Origin: Candidatus Faeciplasma pullistercoris
GTDB taxonomy: Bacteria; Bacillota; Clostridia; Oscillospirales; Ruminococcaceae
Direction: 5' to 3'
NCBI GenBank assembly: GCA_018715525.1
Contig: DVLL01000012.1
Location: forward strand, 1 to 64,000
Length of the DNA stretch: 64,000 nt
The position numbers and the translations under genes are program-made. The notes beneath the pieces are model-generated. The model had not been told where the DNA came from. It saw only the letters and a list, made by a program, of their open reading frames with translations, and did no database searches. Shown here one piece after another: positions 61,129 through 64,000 of this stretch (its first letter is position 1; the number at the start of each line of letters is the position of its first letter).

Positions 61129-61196
61129 CAATTTGATAGCGCGTGATAAAATGAGATTGAATCGTATCACTGTGAGAAAGGAAGGCGGACTGGAAA

Positions 61197-62141
61197 ATGA
61201 TAAAGGCGAGACTGGAGGCAAAAAATCTAAGGATATGCCTCACATGTATAACGATATTCATTTGGGGTGTAATTATTTGCGCTCCGTTTTTGGGACTCCT
61301 CAGCGAGTCGCTTCTTTATACCATCTTTCCGTTTTTGAACTTCGGACTGACGATAAGCGGGACGGTATTCGGCTATGAGATACCTGCCGCCCTGTCTGAA
61401 AACTTCAGCTTTGCCTTGAGCCTTGCCTGCGTTATGGCGGCTCTCGGTCTCGCGATCCACCTCATATATGTGATAGTCCTTAATTTCCTTAGAGGTCAGC
61501 GCCGCAAGGCAAAAAGGATACTTCGCAAAAGCGGGTATTCAAGAGAATATTTTGAGCTGCTCGAGAAAAAGAGGGAGCACCTTGCCGGCTCGTCGCTTGA
61601 GCCCACAAACGACCTCTGCATAGCAAAGGAATACTGTGACGGCAGGATGTATGACCGCGCTCTTGAGGTACTGAGAGATGTCAACATAGATGATTTTGAC
61701 CTCGGGGACGCAATAAGATACTATTCTCTTTACGCGTATATTTTCGCTCTTACAGGCGATCTTAAGAATGTAGAGTTTGCGCTTGAGCTTGCCGAGCCCT
61801 TTATAGAAAAGAACAAAGGAAGTATGGAGGCGGATCTTGTCAGGGGAATATACAGCTACGCCAAGCTTGACTTTGACAAAGCGAAGGATATACTTAGAGC
61901 TCTTCTCAAGACCGGCAGCGTGGAAATAAAGGTTTGGGCTGGGATGTATCTCGGTCTGATATACCTGAGGACCTTTGAAAAGGAGAAGGCAAGAAAGGTC
62001 GCCGTCTTGATAAGCGGCTACAAAAAGACCCCGAGACAGAGCGAGGATATGCTCAAGCTTCTTAAAAAGATCGAGGCTGCATATGCCGCCGAGGCTCAGG
62101 AGGCTGCGGACAAAACGAGGGCGGAATTTGTTCCCGCGTAA
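61197..62141 (+). CDS. Membrane protein with TPR-like cytosolic domain
   Basis: 314 residues. Two N-terminal transmembrane regions (about 10-32 and 70-98) with a hydrophobic extracytoplasmic loop, then a basic stretch (GQRRKAKRILRK) and a helical-repeat domain (about 135-300) of TPR-type pairs such as CIAKEYCDGRMYDRALEVLRD and GSMEADLVRGIYSYAKLDFDKAKD. Probably a membrane-bound protein scaffold. Family not recognised. Ends before a terminator. Confidence 0.7.
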   Translation: MIKARLEAKNLRICLTCITIFIWGVIICAPFLGLLSESLLYTIFPFLNFGLTISGTVFGYEIPAALSENFSFALSLACVMAALGLAIHLIYVIVLNFLRGQRRKAKRILRKSGYSREYFELLEKKREHLAGSSLEPTNDLCIAKEYCDGRMYDRALEVLRDVNIDDFDLGDAIRYYSLYAYIFALTGDLKNVEFALELAEPFIEKNKGSMEADLVRGIYSYAKLDFDKAKDILRALLKTGSVEIKVWAGMYLGLIYLRTFEKEKARKVAVLISGYKKTPRQSEDMLKLLKKIEAAYAAEAQEAADKTRAEFVPA

Positions 62142-62183
62142 CTTTCGGCGCGCCGTTCAAAAAAAGAAGATAGCATGGAGTTT

Positions 62184-62220
62184 CCCGCTTCCGCGCAGTA
62201 CGGAGGCGGGTTTTTATTTT
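62184..62220 (+). terminator. Terminator after the TPR-like gene
   Basis: CCCGCTTCCG (62184-62193) pairs with CGGAGGCGGG (62201-62210), one G-U pair, then TTTTTATTTT. Confidence 0.88.
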
Positions 62221-62322
62221 GCACGGTACGCGCATTGCTTTAAGCTATGGCATCTTTGAATAAATACGAGGCCTGTGAGCGGGCAATAATATGTTGACAG
62301 CTACAATCTTTGTGAAAACAGC

Positions 62323-62351
62323 TTGCTTTTGGCGGCGTCAGGCTGTATTAT
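62323..62351 (+). promoter_or_regulatory. Promoter of coaX
   Basis: TTGCTT (62323-62328), 17 bp, TATTAT (62346-62351), about 40 bp before the ATG at 62392. Confidence 0.7.
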
Positions 62352-62391
62352 ATAGATATAAACCAGTATTCGGAAAAGGGTGAAAAAGCAT

Positions 62392-63165
62392 ATGGTATTT
62401 ACGGTTGACGCGGGCAACACCAATATAGTTCTCGGCGCTTTTGACGACGCCGGAAAGCTTTTGTTTACATCAAGGTTGGCTACCGAAGCCGCAAAGACTG
62501 ACGACCAGTACGCCGTGACATTTTATGATTTGATAAAACTTAACGGTATGGACAGGAGCAGCTTTGACGGCGCGATTATATCAACTGTCGTACCGGTGCT
62601 TATAACTACCCTGAGAAACGCCATCAAAAAGCTCTTGAACGTGACGCCCCTTGTTGTCGGACCGGGTATAAAGACCGGTCTTGATATAAGGCTTGACAAT
62701 CCGGCGATTTTGGGAGCGGATCTTGTGTGCGGAGCGGTGGGTGCTCTGCTCAAGTACTGTGCGCCGCTGATAGTTTTCGATTTCGGGACAGCGACGACGA
62801 TTTCGGGAATCGACAGAAGCGGAGCGTTTCTGGGAGGCTCTATAATTCCCGGAATAAAAGTCTCGCTTAAGGCTCTTTCCTCGTCGGCGGCTCAGCTGCA
62901 GGATATCAACACAGACACCGGTTCGATCACCGTCATAGGTACAAACACCATTGATTCGATGCGCTCAGGAATGCTTCTGGGAAGCGCATCTATGATGGAC
63001 GGGATGATAATGAGGTACCGTGAGGTGCTCGGTCAGGACGCGACGGTAGTTGCGACAGGCGGACTTGCGAGCCTGGTTGTGCCGTACTGTAAGACGGAGG
63101 GCATAATCCTTGACGACGGTCTTTTGCTGGACGGGCTTTACGCTATCTACAAAAAGAACCAGTAG
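62392..63165 (+). CDS. coaX: Type III pantothenate kinase
   Basis: 257 residues from the ATG at 62392 (AGGGTG upstream). ASKHA fold: VDAGNTNIVLG (phosphate loop), GPGIKTGLDI, DFGTATTISGID, GGSIIPGI and VVATGGLASLV. Phosphorylates pantothenate, first step to CoA, without feedback by CoA. Followed by a likely pantothenate-uptake gene. Confidence 0.95.
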   Translation: MVFTVDAGNTNIVLGAFDDAGKLLFTSRLATEAAKTDDQYAVTFYDLIKLNGMDRSSFDGAIISTVVPVLITTLRNAIKKLLNVTPLVVGPGIKTGLDIRLDNPAILGADLVCGAVGALLKYCAPLIVFDFGTATTISGIDRSGAFLGGSIIPGIKVSLKALSSSAAQLQDINTDTGSITVIGTNTIDSMRSGMLLGSASMMDGMIMRYREVLGQDATVVATGGLASLVVPYCKTEGIILDDGLLLDGLYAIYKKNQ

Positions 63166-63200
63166 CTTTCCGAAGAAGGTTTAAATTTAACTGCGCCGTA

Positions 63201-63240
63201 CCGGTGTTCCGGACGACAGCACGGGTTCAAGTCCCGGAGG
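63201..63240 (+). promoter_or_regulatory. Hairpins abutting the ECF gene ribosome site
   Basis: CCGG/CCGG around TGTT (63201-63212), then CGGG TTCAAGT CCCG (63222-63236), which looks like a tRNA T-arm. The second stem runs directly into the GGAGG ribosome site (63236-63240). It may hide or present that site; no whole tRNA can be folded here. Confidence 0.4.
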
Positions 63241-63247
63241 TATAATT

Positions 63248-63853
63248 ATGGCAACACAGTATCAAAAAAGCAGGATGCAGCTCAACATCTTGGTGGGAGC
63301 CGCGCTCTTTACCGCAATAGTCGTGGTATTGCAGTTTTTGGGCTTTTTCCTGAGGTTCACAACATTCTCGATTTCTCTCGTCCTGATGCCGATAGTAGTC
63401 GGAGCGGCATTGTACGGCGTTTTCACCGGGGCGTGGCTCGGACTTGTGTTTGGAGTGGTGGTGCTCTTGACAGGTGACGCGGCTCTGTTTTTGGGCATAG
63501 ACGCTATCGGAACGATCGTCACGGTTTTGGCAAAGGGAGTGCTCGCGGGTCTCTGCGCCGGAGCGGTATATAAGCTTTTCGAGCACAAGAATAAATATGC
63601 AGCCGTACTTTTGTCCTCAATAGTCTGCCCGGTGGTAAACTCCGGAGTATTCATTTTAGGCTGCCGGCTGTTCTTCTTTGATGCTATTCAGGACATGGCA
63701 GGTGACGTTCCCGCGTGGAGATACATTATCCTTGTCATGGTGGGAGTAAACTTCCTTATCGAGCTTGGCATCAACCTTGTTCTGAATCCTGTGATCGTCA
63801 GACTCGTTGATTTGGGGAAAAGCTATCGCAGCGATCTCAAAATAAGGGGATAG
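63248..63853 (+). CDS. ECF transporter substrate-binding (S) component, likely pantothenate
   Basis: 201 residues with five or six hydrophobic helices and no ATPase motif. The N-terminus (QKSRMQLNILVGAALFTAIVVVLQ), SLVLMPIVVGAALYGVFTGAWLG and VNFLIELGINLVLNP fit the S-component pattern. It needs a shared EcfAAT module encoded elsewhere. 82 bp after coaX with no terminator between, so a PanT-like role in pantothenate import is inferred. Confidence 0.8.
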   Translation: MATQYQKSRMQLNILVGAALFTAIVVVLQFLGFFLRFTTFSISLVLMPIVVGAALYGVFTGAWLGLVFGVVVLLTGDAALFLGIDAIGTIVTVLAKGVLAGLCAGAVYKLFEHKNKYAAVLLSSIVCPVVNSGVFILGCRLFFFDAIQDMAGDVPAWRYIILVMVGVNFLIELGINLVLNPVIVRLVDLGKSYRSDLKIRG

Positions 63854-63881
63854 CTCTAAAAAAGCTTTGAATGTCATATCG

Positions 63882-63910
63882 CCGTGCGGCAAACGCCGCA
63901 CGGTTTTTTT
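63882..63910 (+). terminator. Terminator after the ECF gene
   Basis: CCGTGCGGC (63882-63890) pairs with GCCGCACGG (63895-63903), AAAC loop, then seven T's. Confidence 0.9.
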
Positions 63911-63921
63911 AGTTTACGCTA

Positions 63922-63950
63922 TTGCAAAAGTTTGGTTATTACACTATAAT
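63922..63950 (+). promoter_or_regulatory. Promoter for a gene beyond the window
   Basis: TTGCAA (63922-63927), 17 bp, TATAAT (63945-63950), facing the window end. Confidence 0.65.
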
Positions 63951-64000
63951 TAATCCGAGCGGTACAATTTGTATCGCAATATACTATGAAGATAGGACGG

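Noticed and set aside
63201-63240. tRNA gene
   Set aside because: Only a T-arm-like hairpin is present; no acceptor, D or anticodon arms can be formed with the sequence upstream.

Overview
This window looks like a chromosome segment from a low-to-mid GC, anaerobic, gut-type Clostridia (Oscillospiraceae/Ruminococcaceae-like); that placement is inferred from gene content, not from a search. Supporting signs are an endospore-lineage SpoVB-HU-RqcP cluster, a PdaA-type deacetylase, IreB, a T-box leader, an oxygen-independent ribonucleotide reductase (NrdD/NrdG), FeoB iron uptake with a Cys-rich accessory peptide, HisZ-dependent HisG, and many TTGACA-17-TATAAT-type promoters with AGGAGG ribosome sites. 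Most of the DNA is ordinary core chromosome. The accessory parts are a small phage-like cassette at 38.6-41.9 kb and several lineage-specific surface or membrane genes.

Layout. 1-3.7 kb: tail of a wall-anchored surface protein, then a ferrous iron module (FeoB-associated Cys-rich peptide, FeoA-FeoB fusion, divergent DtxR-type regulator, palindromic operators). 4.0-5.9 kb: a frameshifted hypothetical gene and a three-gene membrane/PstS-like operon. 6.2-8.0 kb: asd-dapB (aspartate-family and lysine/DAP synthesis). 8.3-12.2 kb: queA, a membrane protein, tgt (queuosine), mntP and a HAD phosphatase. 12.2-17.0 kb: a phenylalanine T-box leader controlling a flavoprotein gene, pheS and pheT. 17.1-21.2 kb: ireB, a pdaA-like lipoprotein gene, rqcP, hup, spoVB. 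21.3-25.6 kb: a divergent topoisomerase IV pair. 25.7-28.0 kb: ECF sigma factor and large putative anti-sigma protein. 28.2-33.8 kb: lipoprotein, C_GCAxxG_C_C protein, a nuclease-like protein of unknown role, a two-component system and a PepSY-repeat protein. 33.9-38.0 kb: nrdG-nrdD-trxB, with a thioredoxin-like domain fused to NrdD. 38.2 kb: tRNA-Arg(ACG). 38.7-41.9 kb: four tail-type genes and a CI/Cro-like switch. 42-44.6 kb: RING/zinc-ribbon membrane protein and a cytoplasmic GH29 fucosidase. 44.6-45.8 kb: rpsF-ssb-rpsR. 45.9-50.6 kb: MutS-like ATPase, asnA, glmS. 50.8-59.4 kb: a complete histidine operon (yerC-like regulator, hisZ-G-D-C-B-H-A-F-IE and a PHP histidinol phosphatase). 59.7-63.9 kb: MATE transporter, membrane/TPR-like protein, coaX and an ECF substrate-binding protein likely for pantothenate.

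How the genes work together. Iron-dependent repression of feo can be read from the promoter/operator geometry. Phe-tRNA charging should be sensed by the T-box. Anaerobic dNTP synthesis probably takes electrons from TrxB through the NrdD-fused thioredoxin domain, from a promoter carrying NrdR-box-like sites. The PepSY-repeat gene directly follows a histidine kinase/response regulator pair and has direct repeats over its -35 region.

No CRISPR array, transposase, integrase, rRNA or replication origin was seen. Anything about homologues or novelty rests on recognition alone, since no database could be searched.
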